Shown: positions 26,086-37,073, numbered from the stretch's first letter. The stretch is DNA of 50,351 bases from Bryobacterales bacterium (GCA_022823865.1 JAJEHF010000223.1:1-50351), one strand, 5' to 3'. The notes: a model not told the origin generated them from the sequence alone. Made by a program: numbers and translations.

Positions 26086-26325
26086 CTACTCCTCTTCCAT
26101 CACCTTGTAGAGCTCGTCGCGATTCGAGATGTCGACCAGTTCCTCGCCACCGTTCCATGTCGGTAGCGGGGGAAGGTCGGTTGTCGGCGAATCGGAAGTT
26201 GCAGGCTCAGCGAGGACACGCCTCAGGCCAGCCTCCACAAGCTGAGACATCGTCGTTCCTCTCTTGGCGGACTCTTCCTTGAGTCGTTGCATGACGGAGT
26301 CGGCGATGTTCAGCGTTGTCTTCAT
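26086..26325 (-). CDS. Ribbon-helix-helix antitoxin
   Basis: A 79-residue antitoxin. The first 45 residues (MKTTLNIADSVMQRLKEESA, then RGTTMSQLVEAGLRRVL) match the ribbon-helix-helix (CopG/MetJ-like) DNA-binding fold. The Pro/Asp/Glu-rich tail (LPPLPTWNGG, VDISNRDELYKVMEEE) would wrap and block the PIN toxin. ATG at 26325 is chosen as the first residue of the RHH strand. An in-frame ATG 12 bases upstream would add MVFH. The frame is open far upstream but without family sequence. A 14-base palindrome overlaps the start codon and is a likely autoregulatory operator. The toxin gene follows with a one-base gap. Confidence 0.88.
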   Translation of the reverse strand: MKTTLNIADSVMQRLKEESAKRGTTMSQLVEAGLRRVLAEPATSDSPTTDLPPLPTWNGGEELVDISNRDELYKVMEEE

Positions 26326-26338
26326 ATGGAAAACCATA
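26325..26338. promoter_or_regulatory. Palindrome over antitoxin start, likely operator
   Basis: TATGGAAAACCATA is a perfect inverted repeat (TATGG, four A, CCATA). It overlaps the first base of the antitoxin ATG, where RHH antitoxins commonly bind to repress their own operon. A related ACCATACC lies in its right half. Binding by this antitoxin is inferred from position and symmetry only. Confidence 0.55.
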
Positions 26339-26473
26339 CCACGGTTTAGTTGCGGCTCGCTTAGGGCGGTCCCGACGGCATCGGGGCGCGTGCTGAGCAA
26401 TGCCCGGGGTAGATGGGAGGAATTAGAGGTCTTGGTAGAATGCGGAGGCCCAGTCCTGAGGATCAAGACCGTC

Positions 26474-29281
26474 ATGTCCGCTACCAATCTCCGCATTTTC
26501 CAGCTCTCGTTGCTCCTTGCAGTTCTTGCCCCTGCCCTGCCGCTAGCCGGGCAGGAGACTGTCTCGGTGCGGGTGCGTTTCGGCATCTCGGATGTTGTCG
26601 AAACCAAGTGGGACGGCTCGGCCTCGGTCTCGGGCGGTGAATTGCTCAAGACCTCTGACTGGCACCCGAGGCCGGAGAACTCAGTCGATCCGGCAGGCAG
26701 CTGGCGGTTTTCGACGCACAAGGGAGTGAACTACAACTGGCGCCCCTACGAGAATCTCCCGGATCGATCCGTCCAGACGTATTACTGGACGCCGGGCGTG
26801 GTCTTGGACATCAGGGGCACTTCCGGCGCTGAAGTGCGCATCACCACGCCTCAAGGCGACTTCGGATTTCCGCTCGGCGATGTGCGCTTGGGCGAACCGA
26901 TGGAGTTCTTGGGCGGCTCCGCAATGGTCGACATGGTTCCCACTGTGGAGAAGTTGACCGGCCCTGAAGCCGAAGACGATTATCCGGCGGTGCTCGGGGG
27001 AACGGACGGTTCCGCCCGCACGGCGTGGGTGGCGTTTCGCGACGGAGCCGACGTAGTGCTGACGCGGGCCTTGCAAGGCGGCGTTTGGGGGCCGGTCGAG
27101 ACCGTCACGGAGTCTCCCGGCGACATCCACATGGTCCAGCTCGGTCGCGCCGGCGACGGTACGGTTTGGTTTGTTTGGGCCGAACAACGCGATGGCAATT
27201 TCGATCTCTACGGCAGGTCCCTCAACGAGGGCTCGTGGGGGTCCACGGTACGTCTGACCGAGGCTCCCCAGCCTGACGTGCTGCCGAACATGGCGACCAC
27301 GAGGGGTGGCGACATCTGGTTGGTTTGGCAGGGCTTCCGAGACGGCCAGTCCGACATCTTCGCCAAGCGCTACGTCGGCGGCCAGTGGGTGCCCGCCCAG
27401 AGAGTGTCCACATCCATGGCCAACGACTGGGAGCCGGTGGTGGCTGCCGGGCGCGATAACGAGATCCACATCGCTTGGGACAGCTACGGATCTGGCAACT
27501 ACGACGTGCTGATGCGCACATGGGACGGCGAGCGCTGGGCCGCCGGCCCCTCGCCAATCGCCGACACGCCGCTGTATGAGGCGCACGTCTCGCTGGCCGT
27601 CGATGCCCAGAACCGCGTCTGGGCGGCCTGGAACGAGAGCGGCCTGAACTGGGGCAAGGACACGGGCTTCCTGCTGCCGGTGGAAGGCACGCTGCTCTAC
27701 GAGTACCGCCAGACGCGGGTGGCGATTCTCGATGGCATCGAATGGCAGGTCCCGGCGGACGATATCAACGCTTCGCTGCCTAGTCACATGGACAGTAGGC
27801 ACAACGACTTCCCGAAATTGGTGGCCGATGATGACGGGCGAATCTGGCTATTCAGCCGGACCCGCACGATCCGCAAGCGCGACATGCCCGACGATACGCC
27901 TCTGCACCGTGCGGTGTGGGAAATCTGGGGCAGCACGCTGGATGGCGATGAGTGGACCACTCCGTACGAGTTTCCGTCCAGTGGCGGGCGGCAGGACGTG
28001 CGCTGGGGTGTCGCGCCGGACGGAGGCGGCAATTTGGTCGCCGCATGGCAGTCCGATGGCCGCGACTACTACGACTTTCTCTACCAGCACACCGATGTCT
28101 TCGCGGCCACGCTGCCTTCGCTGGGTCGCGCTGCGGCTGCGCCAGACCTGCGCGTCAGGCCCGAACGGGTGGTGCTGTTCCACGACGTGGTCCCCACCGA
28201 GGTGGAGGACCTCAAGCGGTTGCGCGGCTATGAGATCAGTTCCGGGGGCAAGACCTACAAGATCTACCGAGGCGATACTCACCGGCACACGGAGTTCTCG
28301 ATGGACGGGAACAACGATGGCTCCCTCTTCCAGACGTATCGCTACGCGCTCGACGCGGCCAGCCTCGACTACCTGCTCGTCAGCGAGCACAACTTCCAAG
28401 GGGGGCCGGACAACCCGTACATCAACTGGGTATTGCAGCAGGCCGCCGATCTCTTCTCCGTCGGCGGCACCTTCCAGCCGTTCTACGGATACGAGCGCTC
28501 AGTCCGGTACCCTGATGGCCATCGCAATATCCTGCTGCCCAAGCGCGGCACTCCGACACTCCCCATACTCCCCGAAGAGTCGAGCCACGCCAGCGGAGCG
28601 GGCCGGTTGTACGAGTACCTGCGCGGCAATGGCGGCATCGCGATCTCCCACACCTCGGCGACGGGAATGGGAACCGATTGGCGAGACAACGATCCAGAGG
28701 TCGAACCCTTGGTTGAGATCTTCCAAGGCGACCGCGTGTCCGCCGAGTATGAGGGCGCTCCTCTCGCGGCGCACCGCGAACGTCCGACTACGCAGGCGGG
28801 CGGATTCGAGCCTGCGGGATATGTCTGGAATGCATGGGCGAAGGGCTACAAGCTCGGCGTGCAAGCCGCTTCGGACCATTTGTCAACGCACTACTCCTAC
28901 GCCTGTACCATCGCGGAGGACTTCACGCGCGAGGGGCTGATCGACGCGATGAAGCAACGCCATAGCTACGGCGCTACCGACAACATCGTGCTGGACTACC
29001 GGATGGAGGCGAACGGGGGCGAATACCTCCAAGGCGACATCGTCAAGGTCGACGGAGAATTCCGCCTGACAGTCAACGTCCTAGGCACTTCGCCGATCCG
29101 CCAGATTGACATCATCAAGAACCAAGAGTTCCTGTACACTCGCCAGAAATTGCCCCAGAATCTCGAGTTCAGCTACGAGGATGCGGGCAAGACACCGGGC
29201 GAGGACTACTACTATGTCAGGGTCGAGCAGAACGACGGCAATGTCGCGTGGTCCTCTCCGATCTGGGTGACGACGAACTAG
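26474..29281 (+). CDS. DUF3604 PHP-like metallohydrolase with propeller N-terminus
   Basis: A 935-residue exported protein. A signal peptide (LSLLLAVLAPALPLAGQ) ends near residue 27. Residues about 150-560 contain sialidase-like propeller blades with repeated patterns such as VWFVWAEQRDGNFDLYGR, WLVWQGFRDGQSDIF and IHIAWDSYGSGNYDVL. Residues about 595-850 carry a PHP-type metal site: GDTHRHTEFSMDG at 600, SEHN at 637, ISHTSA at 724 and ASDHLSTHYSY at 800. This combination is the DUF3604 family. A C-terminal beta domain ends the protein. The frame extends upstream to 26264, but the ATG at 26474 gives the signal peptide. It is probably a periplasmic or surface hydrolase acting on a phosphoester or similar; the substrate is unknown. 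The 3' end overlaps the convergent amidase stop by four bases. Confidence 0.85.
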   Translation: MSATNLRIFQLSLLLAVLAPALPLAGQETVSVRVRFGISDVVETKWDGSASVSGGELLKTSDWHPRPENSVDPAGSWRFSTHKGVNYNWRPYENLPDRSVQTYYWTPGVVLDIRGTSGAEVRITTPQGDFGFPLGDVRLGEPMEFLGGSAMVDMVPTVEKLTGPEAEDDYPAVLGGTDGSARTAWVAFRDGADVVLTRALQGGVWGPVETVTESPGDIHMVQLGRAGDGTVWFVWAEQRDGNFDLYGRSLNEGSWGSTVRLTEAPQPDVLPNMATTRGGDIWLVWQGFRDGQSDIFAKRYVGGQWVPAQRVSTSMANDWEPVVAAGRDNEIHIAWDSYGSGNYDVLMRTWDGERWAAGPSPIADTPLYEAHVSLAVDAQNRVWAAWNESGLNWGKDTGFLLPVEGTLLYEYRQTRVAILDGIEWQVPADDINASLPSHMDSRHNDFPKLVADDDGRIWLFSRTRTIRKRDMPDDTPLHRAVWEIWGSTLDGDEWTTPYEFPSSGGRQDVRWGVAPDGGGNLVAAWQSDGRDYYDFLYQHTDVFAATLPSLGRAAAAPDLRVRPERVVLFHDVVPTEVEDLKRLRGYEISSGGKTYKIYRGDTHRHTEFSMDGNNDGSLFQTYRYALDAASLDYLLVSEHNFQGGPDNPYINWVLQQAADLFSVGGTFQPFYGYERSVRYPDGHRNILLPKRGTPTLPILPEESSHASGAGRLYEYLRGNGGIAISHTSATGMGTDWRDNDPEVEPLVEIFQGDRVSAEYEGAPLAAHRERPTTQAGGFEPAGYVWNAWAKGYKLGVQAASDHLSTHYSYACTIAEDFTREGLIDAMKQRHSYGATDNIVLDYRMEANGGEYLQGDIVKVDGEFRLTVNVLGTSPIRQIDIIKNQEFLYTRQKLPQNLEFSYEDAGKTPGEDYYYVRVEQNDGNVAWSSPIWVTTN

Positions 29282-30924
29282 GCCGGCCCGGTTCCCGGCT
29301 GCATGCGCGGCACTTGGCGGTGCCGCGTGGACTGCTCGAACGAGTGCGCGAAGCCGATCAGTTTCGGCTCGGACCAAGCCGCGCCGAAGAACGACACGCC
29401 CACGGGCAGGCCGTGTACGAGCCCGCCGGGAACGGTGATATGCGGATATCCGGCCCGCGCGGCGGCCGAAGAGCAGCTGGGGAACGAAGACCGGTCGCCA
29501 TGCACCAGGTCGGTGACCCAGGCAGGTCCCGTGGTCGGAGCGAACAGCGCGTCGAGTTCGAACTCGCCTAACGTGGTGTCGATAGCAGCCCTGCAGCGGT
29601 CGCGGCTCGCTGCGACGGTATCGAGATAGGCCTGTTCTGTAAGCGGCCCTTTTTCCTGGGCCATCTCGAGGACTTCTTGGCCGAAGTAGGGCATCTCGTC
29701 GGCACTGTGCTGCTCGTTGAAGCGAATCACATCCGCCAGCGTGCGCACCCTTGCACCGGTCGAGAGCTGGGACAGGTAGGCATTGAGACCGGCCTTGAAT
29801 TCATACAGCATCAGCTCGAAGCCGGGACGATTCGTCCCGTCGACACCGGGCAATTCACCGATGTCGATCAACTCCGCTCCGCTGTCTCGCATGGCGGCCG
29901 CTGCCTCGTCGAGGATCTGGTCGATGGCGCTGCGTCGGCCCCAGTACTCTCGCAACAATCCGATGCGAGCGCCGCGCAGCGCGCCCGCGTCGAGGAATTC
30001 GGCATAGCTGCCCGGCGCTCGCTCGGCGCTGGACTGCGTGGCCGGATCCAGCGGGTCCGGGCCGGCCAGCGCACCAAGCAGTTCGGCCGCGTCGGCCACG
30101 CTGCGAGCCATTGGCCCCGCCGTGTCCTGGGTGTGCGAGATCGGGACGATCCCGGTCCGGCTGACCAAGCCTACCGTCGGCTTGATCCCCACGATGCCGT
30201 TGACAGAGGAGGGGCAGACGATCGAACCGTTGGTCTCGGTTCCGATCGCGAGCGGCGCAAGGCCGGCGGAAACGGCCACCCCCGAGCCCGAGCTCGATCC
30301 GCAGGGATTGCGGTCCAGGAAGTGCGGGTTGCGCGTCAGCCCGCCCCGCGCGCTCCAGCCGCTAGTGGACCGCCTTGAGCGAAAGTTGGCCCATTCGCTG
30401 AGGTTGGTTTTCGCAATGAGCAGCGCGCCGGCGGCGCGCAGCCTGGATGCCACTGCCGAGTCCCGCGCGACGCCTGAATCGATCAAGGCCAGCGAACCGG
30501 CTGTGGTCTGCATGCTGTCCGCTGTGTCAATGTTGTCCTTCAGCATGACCGGGATGCCGTGCAACGGCCCTAGCGGTTCCCCGGCCCGTCGCTCGGCATC
30601 GAGCCGGTCGGCTTCGCTGAGGGCCGCAGGGTTGACCTCGATGACCGAATTGAGGCTCGGCCCGCTCGCGTCGATGGCCTCGATTCGATCCAGCAATGCC
30701 TCGCAAATCGAGCGGGTTGTCCATTGACCGGAAGCGAGTCCAGCGCGCAGATCCGCGACCGAAGTCCGCATTGGTTCGAATTCGGCGCCCGGCTGCGCCG
30801 CTGGCTGCCGGCGACCGTTGGCACAGCCCTGCAGGGTCGCGCCTGCGGCGAGCAACAGGAGGTCGCGTCGCCGCGGCGAGATTCCCGCGGAACTGCGTGT
30901 CGCAGCTGTACTGTCCAAGTTCAC
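29278..30924 (-). CDS. Amidase-signature enzyme, probable lipoprotein
   Basis: A 548-residue amidase-signature (AS) hydrolase. The catalytic triad is visible: Lys129 in MLKDNID, the cis-Ser in CGSSSGSGVAVS (about 211), and the nucleophile Ser234 in GTETNGSIVCP. The family cleaves amide bonds in small molecules or peptides. The N-terminus PRRRDLLLLAAGATLQGC has a twin-arginine-like stretch, a hydrophobic core and a lipobox with Cys34, so the enzyme is probably exported and lipid-anchored, which is common for Acidobacteriota AS enzymes. The GTG start is only a few bases after the stop of the DUF5060 gene, so the two form an operon. It is convergent with the DUF3604 gene, both stops overlapping. 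Confidence 0.9.
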   Translation of the reverse strand: MNLDSTAATRSSAGISPRRRDLLLLAAGATLQGCANGRRQPAAQPGAEFEPMRTSVADLRAGLASGQWTTRSICEALLDRIEAIDASGPSLNSVIEVNPAALSEADRLDAERRAGEPLGPLHGIPVMLKDNIDTADSMQTTAGSLALIDSGVARDSAVASRLRAAGALLIAKTNLSEWANFRSRRSTSGWSARGGLTRNPHFLDRNPCGSSSGSGVAVSAGLAPLAIGTETNGSIVCPSSVNGIVGIKPTVGLVSRTGIVPISHTQDTAGPMARSVADAAELLGALAGPDPLDPATQSSAERAPGSYAEFLDAGALRGARIGLLREYWGRRSAIDQILDEAAAAMRDSGAELIDIGELPGVDGTNRPGFELMLYEFKAGLNAYLSQLSTGARVRTLADVIRFNEQHSADEMPYFGQEVLEMAQEKGPLTEQAYLDTVAASRDRCRAAIDTTLGEFELDALFAPTTGPAWVTDLVHGDRSSFPSCSSAAARAGYPHITVPGGLVHGLPVGVSFFGAAWSEPKLIGFAHSFEQSTRHRQVPRMQPGTGPA

Positions 30925-30928
30925 CGCA

Positions 30929-32749
30929 TCACTCCGGGGCTAGCAGGGAGTAAGTTCGGAATGCTTCGAACAGCCGCCCCGCTCCATCCAGTCCGATCGC
31001 CCTGACCGACAGGGTCGTCGGGTAGGACTGCGCGAGTTCGGCGGGAATGTTGAAGCTGCCCGACTGGGTCGTGCCCAGCACCCGCGCGCCGCGGGCCGAC
31101 CCTGCCGCCTCGGCCATCCACAGCCACACGGTGCGCTTGGCCGCGATGGTGTTCTTGAGCAGCGTCGCGTTGAAGTCGTGCGCCCGGCCCGCTTGCAACT
31201 CGTTGCCTTCGGGCAATTGGATTTCGAACGGCAATTCCGAGGGTGAGTACTCCACCTCGCGAAATCGCGGCAGCTTCGATTCGAGGATGAAGGATTTGTT
31301 GTAGTCCTGTTTCTTGCCTTCGCGCCGAACGTAGAGCAGCCAATCGTGGGTGTCGTCGGGCGTGCGCGAACGGTAGCGGTCGCCCTTGAATTTCTTCTTC
31401 TGGTCGAACCACGCCCCGTTTGCCGGGTTGTACCAGCTGACCGAATACTCCTGCTTGGGCATGACCAGCTCGATCAATCCCGGCGTTTCGGCGTAGACGA
31501 CGTGTTCGATCCCCAAGGTCCGCTCTGAGTACCGAGGCACCCGGTGCAAGGCCAGCGCGGCGCCGCCGACGATCCGGTAGTGGGGCTGGAGGTCGTAGTA
31601 GCGCGACTGCGAGAAGAACTGTTTCAGCGGCACCATCTGTTCGGCGAAAGGAGATGCGGCTGACGTGTCTTCGGCATTGAGGGTGACGTAGTGGCCGCGC
31701 ACCGCGGCGTTCCAGGCTTGGCGGCGTGCGGCTGGGGGGCTGGCGCCTAGGCCGACTCCCGTGTTGACAAACGGAGCGCGGTTGAGCTCGTACTCGATCG
31801 CGGCCAGGGCGGGATCGACCCGATTCTGGACATAGTAGTCCTGCCAGCCGTCCTCGGCCAGCGGTGCCGAGGTGACTGTCGCGCCGGTAGACATCGGATG
31901 GGCGTAGGGGTCGTGCTTGCGGAGCGAGCTGGCGAGCTGCTTGAGCAGCTTGCCCGCCGCCTCGTGGCTTTCCCACTCCAGCACTATCTGCCAGGTAACG
32001 CTATAGGCCGCGTAGCGGGCGCACACGTAGCGGATGTAACGGTCCTTTTCTCGCAAGCGCGGGAACAGCTCGTCCAGTTCGTCGCCGGAGTTGCCTAGCA
32101 CGAGATCGGTGACGATTCCGAGCTTGTGCAAGCGCTCGACGCGGCGGTCGAGTGCGCGAAAGTGCTCGATGTCTGGCTCGCCGGCCTCGCTGAACACCTT
32201 GCGGCTCGCGCCGAGCGGGGGGACGGCCAGCGCCCGGACGTGCGTGAAGCCCTGCTCGGAACGTCTTTCGGCGGTGGCCTCGAATTCCGCCCAGGGCATT
32301 TCCGCCAGCCCCAGCAGGCTGTCGCCGAGCCAGAAATGGGGCGTATTCGTCAGGGGGTACTTGAAGTAGCGGGTGTTGAACACCTCGATGAATCCCGGTG
32401 TCTCCGCTGGCAGGGCCTCGAAGCTGCCGGTCTGTCTGTCTAGACTCCCGATGTTGGAAATGAGGCGATAGTCCCAGCGACCCTCGAAGTCGGGCGAGAA
32501 GCGCAGCACGAACCTGCCTCCGCCGTCCCAAAAGGCCGGCATGACCTTGGTTCGCCCGCCCTTCGGCGAGCGGTACTCGGCACGCAGTTCGACATCGGTG
32601 AACGGCGAGGAGTGTTCGGCGGCATCGCTCGCGCCGAGCTCGACGACGATCTCGCACGGATCGTAGACCGGAACGGACTCGCACGCGTCGATGTTTTGGG
32701 CCGGCAATGCCGCAGCCGCCGCAAGTGCTAGGGCAACAATGGCAACCAT
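30929..32749 (-). CDS. DUF5060-domain glycoside-hydrolase-like secreted protein
   Basis: A 606-residue exported protein with signal peptide (MVAIVALALAAAAALPAQ). Residues about 30-125 match the DUF5060 beta-sandwich (SSPFTDVELRAEYRSPKGG, FWDGGGRFVLRFSPDFEGRW). Residues about 135-420 look like a TIM-barrel of the DUF4038/apiosidase-like kind, beginning YFKYPLTNTPHFWLGDSLLG. A beta-rich C-terminal domain follows. The barrel has WESHEAAG where such enzymes often have a catalytic acid, but I cannot assign catalytic residues with confidence. Likely acts on plant or microbial glycans. The gene is first in a two-gene unit with the amidase. Its start is an ATG with only a weak ribosome-binding site. 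Confidence 0.75.
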   Translation of the reverse strand: MVAIVALALAAAAALPAQNIDACESVPVYDPCEIVVELGASDAAEHSSPFTDVELRAEYRSPKGGRTKVMPAFWDGGGRFVLRFSPDFEGRWDYRLISNIGSLDRQTGSFEALPAETPGFIEVFNTRYFKYPLTNTPHFWLGDSLLGLAEMPWAEFEATAERRSEQGFTHVRALAVPPLGASRKVFSEAGEPDIEHFRALDRRVERLHKLGIVTDLVLGNSGDELDELFPRLREKDRYIRYVCARYAAYSVTWQIVLEWESHEAAGKLLKQLASSLRKHDPYAHPMSTGATVTSAPLAEDGWQDYYVQNRVDPALAAIEYELNRAPFVNTGVGLGASPPAARRQAWNAAVRGHYVTLNAEDTSAASPFAEQMVPLKQFFSQSRYYDLQPHYRIVGGAALALHRVPRYSERTLGIEHVVYAETPGLIELVMPKQEYSVSWYNPANGAWFDQKKKFKGDRYRSRTPDDTHDWLLYVRREGKKQDYNKSFILESKLPRFREVEYSPSELPFEIQLPEGNELQAGRAHDFNATLLKNTIAAKRTVWLWMAEAAGSARGARVLGTTQSGSFNIPAELAQSYPTTLSVRAIGLDGAGRLFEAFRTYSLLAPE

Positions 32750-33181
32750 CTCTATTGAGAGGATATACCGGCCAGCGCCCGCTCGTCGGAACCCCTTCTC
32801 CTGTCTGGCCTTGTATCAGGCAGGCCTGGACCCGCGTAGCGGCGCGCTGGGCTTACACGCAGTTCCTTGCGAATTTCGAATCTTCGCCGCAAGAAATATC
32901 CTCCATTGGATCCCGCCTGCCATACTCATACATGCATCCAGCATTGCTCGCTTCTCAGCGAAGCAGACGACGGAAGTGGGACCCAAACAGGGAACGACTC
33001 CGTGAGTGGCTGGTGCACTTGAGTCCAGTACCACACGCCGGCACTGAATCTGTCGAGGCTTTGAGCGCCGAGCCGGCGTAGCGAATCGGCGCTCGCTGCC
33101 TCTTCTGCTCCCGCATTCTTCTTGCCGGGCAGCTAGTGGCGGTGTCCCTGTTCCAGATCGGCGGTCGTCTACAGTGAGTGT
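32750..33181. other. Divergent intergenic region before tilS
   Basis: About 430 bases between the divergent DUF5060 and tilS genes. No supported gene. It must contain both promoters, although I could not place them convincingly. A nine-base-pair inverted repeat lies about 90 bases before the tilS start and is listed separately. Confidence 0.5.
33063..33094 (+). repeat. Inverted repeat in tilS leader
   Basis: GAGCGCCGA at 33063-33071 pairs exactly with TCGGCGCTC at 33086-33094, around a 14-base loop. It is not after a gene on either strand, so a simple terminator is unlikely. It could be a leader hairpin or an operator. Confidence 0.45.
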
Positions 33182-34576
33182 GTGCTCGCGAAGCTGCGCA
33201 AGCGTATCGACCGGGAACGGATGTTTGCCGCTGAGGGGACCATCGGTGCCGCTGTTTCGGGAGGTGCCGACTCCGTAGCGTTGCTCCACGCGCTACGGGC
33301 GCTATTTCCTGATCGTGAGATCGCGGCAGTGCATCTGAATCACTGCCTGCGCGGCGAAGAGTCGGATGCCGACGAAGAGTTCGTGCGGAAGCTCGCGGTC
33401 AAGCTCGGCTGCAAGCACTTCGTGCGCCGAGAGGACGTGGCCTCGGCGGGCGGCAACCTCGAGCGGGCCGGCCGGCGCGCCCGCTACCGTTTCTTCGAGG
33501 AGCTCCTCGCGGGCGGTTCCTGTTCGGAAATCGCCACCGGTCACACGCAATCCGATCAGGCCGAGACTGTGCTTTTCCGACTCTTGCGAGGCGCATGTGG
33601 CAGCGGACTGAGCGGCGTTTGGCCCGTCTATAGCGAGCGCATTTTCAGGCCGATGCTGGATGTGACGCGCGGCGAAGTGCTGGAATATCTCGAGCGCAGC
33701 GGTCTGGATTGGCGCGAGGACGCCTCCAACTCCGACCCGTGTTTCGCCCGCAACCGGCTGCGCCACGGACTGTTGCCGCAACTGCGCCGAGAATGGAATT
33801 CAAACCTCGATTCGGCCTTGGCGCACACCGCAGATTGGGCGCTGGAAGAAGAGCGTTTCTGGAACCGCCGGATCGCGGCGCTGTCCGAGCGCTGTGCCGA
33901 GCACGGCTCGGCGGAGATCATCTTGGACGTCCGAGAACTGCAAGCGCTCTGCGTCGCTGAGCAGCGGCGCGTGCTGCTGGCGGTGCTGAGAGATCCTGCA
34001 CTCGGCTGCAGCAACTTGGGGTTCGAGCATGTCGAGTCCCTGCGCGCCCTGGTGCTCGCCCGCTGCGGAAGCGGTGTCGTCGAACTGCCCGGCGTGTGCG
34101 CCGAGCGATCTTTCGGCCACGTTCGGCTGCGCCGCCAAGGCGCGGCCGAACGCGCGCCTTATGATCTGCCGCTACCCGTGCCTGGCCAAGTGGCGCTGCC
34201 CGGCCTAGATCGCTGCGTCATTAGCACCCGCGTTCTCGAAACTGCTTCGGCAGCAATGCTGTACGATAGGAATGCAATTGTATTGCTTGACTGGGATCGT
34301 GTCCCGAAGTCGCTACGGCTCCGAAGCTGGCGTGACGGAGACCGTTACAGACCGTCCGGTTTGGACTCGCCGAAAAAGATCAAGGATCTGTTTCAGCAGA
34401 GCCGGATTAGCGCGTGGAACCGGGCGAGCTGGCCTGTCGTCGCTTCGGACGACGCGGGCGGGGGCGGTATCGTCTGGGCGCGGGCCTTCGGCCCCGCGGA
34501 CGAATTCGCGGTACGACCGACGAGCCAGCGGGCGCTGGTTGTGGAAGAGCTCAGGGCTGACGAGACAGGCTGGTAG
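33182..34576 (+). CDS. tilS: tRNA(Ile)-lysidine synthase
   Basis: A 464-residue cytosolic enzyme that joins lysine to the wobble cytidine of the CAU-anticodon tRNA(Ile), using ATP, so that it reads AUA codons. The PP-loop AVSGGADS is at residues 24-31 and the second motif GHTQSDQAETVLFRLLRG at 120-137. The N-terminal catalytic domain, the middle helical domain and a C-terminal domain with RSWRDGDRYRPSG (about 380) are all present, so the length is normal. The GTG start at 33182 is the first codon of the family-like sequence. FtsH follows 65 bases downstream in the same direction, a neighbour pair common in bacteria. Confidence 0.93.
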   Translation: MLAKLRKRIDRERMFAAEGTIGAAVSGGADSVALLHALRALFPDREIAAVHLNHCLRGEESDADEEFVRKLAVKLGCKHFVRREDVASAGGNLERAGRRARYRFFEELLAGGSCSEIATGHTQSDQAETVLFRLLRGACGSGLSGVWPVYSERIFRPMLDVTRGEVLEYLERSGLDWREDASNSDPCFARNRLRHGLLPQLRREWNSNLDSALAHTADWALEEERFWNRRIAALSERCAEHGSAEIILDVRELQALCVAEQRRVLLAVLRDPALGCSNLGFEHVESLRALVLARCGSGVVELPGVCAERSFGHVRLRRQGAAERAPYDLPLPVPGQVALPGLDRCVISTRVLETASAAMLYDRNAIVLLDWDRVPKSLRLRSWRDGDRYRPSGLDSPKKIKDLFQQSRISAWNRASWPVVASDDAGGGGIVWARAFGPADEFAVRPTSQRALVVEELRADETGW

Positions 34577-34583
34577 CCGAAAC

Positions 34584-34616
34584 CGCCGCTCGATGCGTCT
34601 AACGTAATGAGCGGCG
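34584..34616 (+). repeat. Hairpin between tilS and ftsH
   Basis: CGCCGCTC at 34584-34591 and GAGCGGCG at 34609-34616 form an eight-base-pair stem with a 17-base loop. It lies 7 bases after the tilS stop and 25 bases before the ftsH start. No T run follows. It may partly end the tilS message or be a processing site. Confidence 0.45.
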
Positions 34617-34641
34617 ACGCAGTAGGCAAGGATTCAACAAC

Positions 34642-36558
<1,917 letters not shown>

Positions 36559-36566
36559 GCGCGGGC

Positions 36567-37073
36567 CTAGAACGGGATGTCGTCGTCGTCCTGCGACGGT
36601 GGGGGCGAGCTTGCCGGCTCGCGTGACGGCGCCGGCTGTCCGCCGCCTCCTCCCGGAGCAGCGCCCGAGCCGCCTTGGCCGTAGCCGCCGCCCTGGCCGC
36701 TTGGGCGATAGCCGCCGCCTTCCTCTCCCGGACCACCGCGGCCGCCTAGCAGCATCAAGCCGAAAGAGTCGCACACCACCTCGGTGCGAAAGCGCTTCTC
36801 GCCATTACGGTCCTCGTAAGAACGAGTCTGCAAGCGGCCTTCTATATAGACCTGTCTCCCTTTCGTGAGGTACTGGGCGACGCGCTCGCCTCGCCAAAGC
36901 ACGACATCGTGCCAATCGGTCTTTTCTTTCCAGTCGCCAGTAGCGGCGTCCTTGGATCGGAAGGTCGTGGCGACCCTTAAATTGCTCACGGACGTGCCGC
37001 TAGGAGTTTGCCTAGTCTCGGCGTCCTGGCCGAGATTGCCGATGAGCATGACTTTGTTCAAACTTGAGGCCAT
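36567..37073 (-). CDS. ssb: Single-stranded DNA-binding protein
   Basis: A protein of 168 residues that coats single-stranded DNA in replication, repair and recombination. The OB fold is clear: NKVMLIGNLGQDAETRQTPSG at the start, then KTDWHDVVLWRG, YLTKGRQVYIEGRLQTRSYE and RTEVVCDSFGLMLL. A Gly/Gln/Pro-rich linker of about 50 residues leads to the acidic tip DDDDIPF, which recruits partner proteins. ATG at 37073 with GGAG just upstream is preferred over a TTG three codons earlier. It is divergent from the YVTN gene. Confidence 0.95.
   Translation of the reverse strand: MASSLNKVMLIGNLGQDAETRQTPSGTSVSNLRVATTFRSKDAATGDWKEKTDWHDVVLWRGERVAQYLTKGRQVYIEGRLQTRSYEDRNGEKRFRTEVVCDSFGLMLLGGRGGPGEEGGGYRPSGQGGGYGQGGSGAAPGGGGGQPAPSREPASSPPPSQDDDDIPF

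Noticed and set aside
27732..28940. 402-codon plus-strand open frame inside the DUF3604 gene
   Set aside because: Shifted-frame shadow with Ser/Arg/Thr-rich sequence; the main frame carries all PHP and propeller motifs.
30771..30790. TTCGAATTC-like tRNA T-arm resemblance
   Set aside because: It lies in the amidase coding sequence and no acceptor or anticodon stem could be paired around it.
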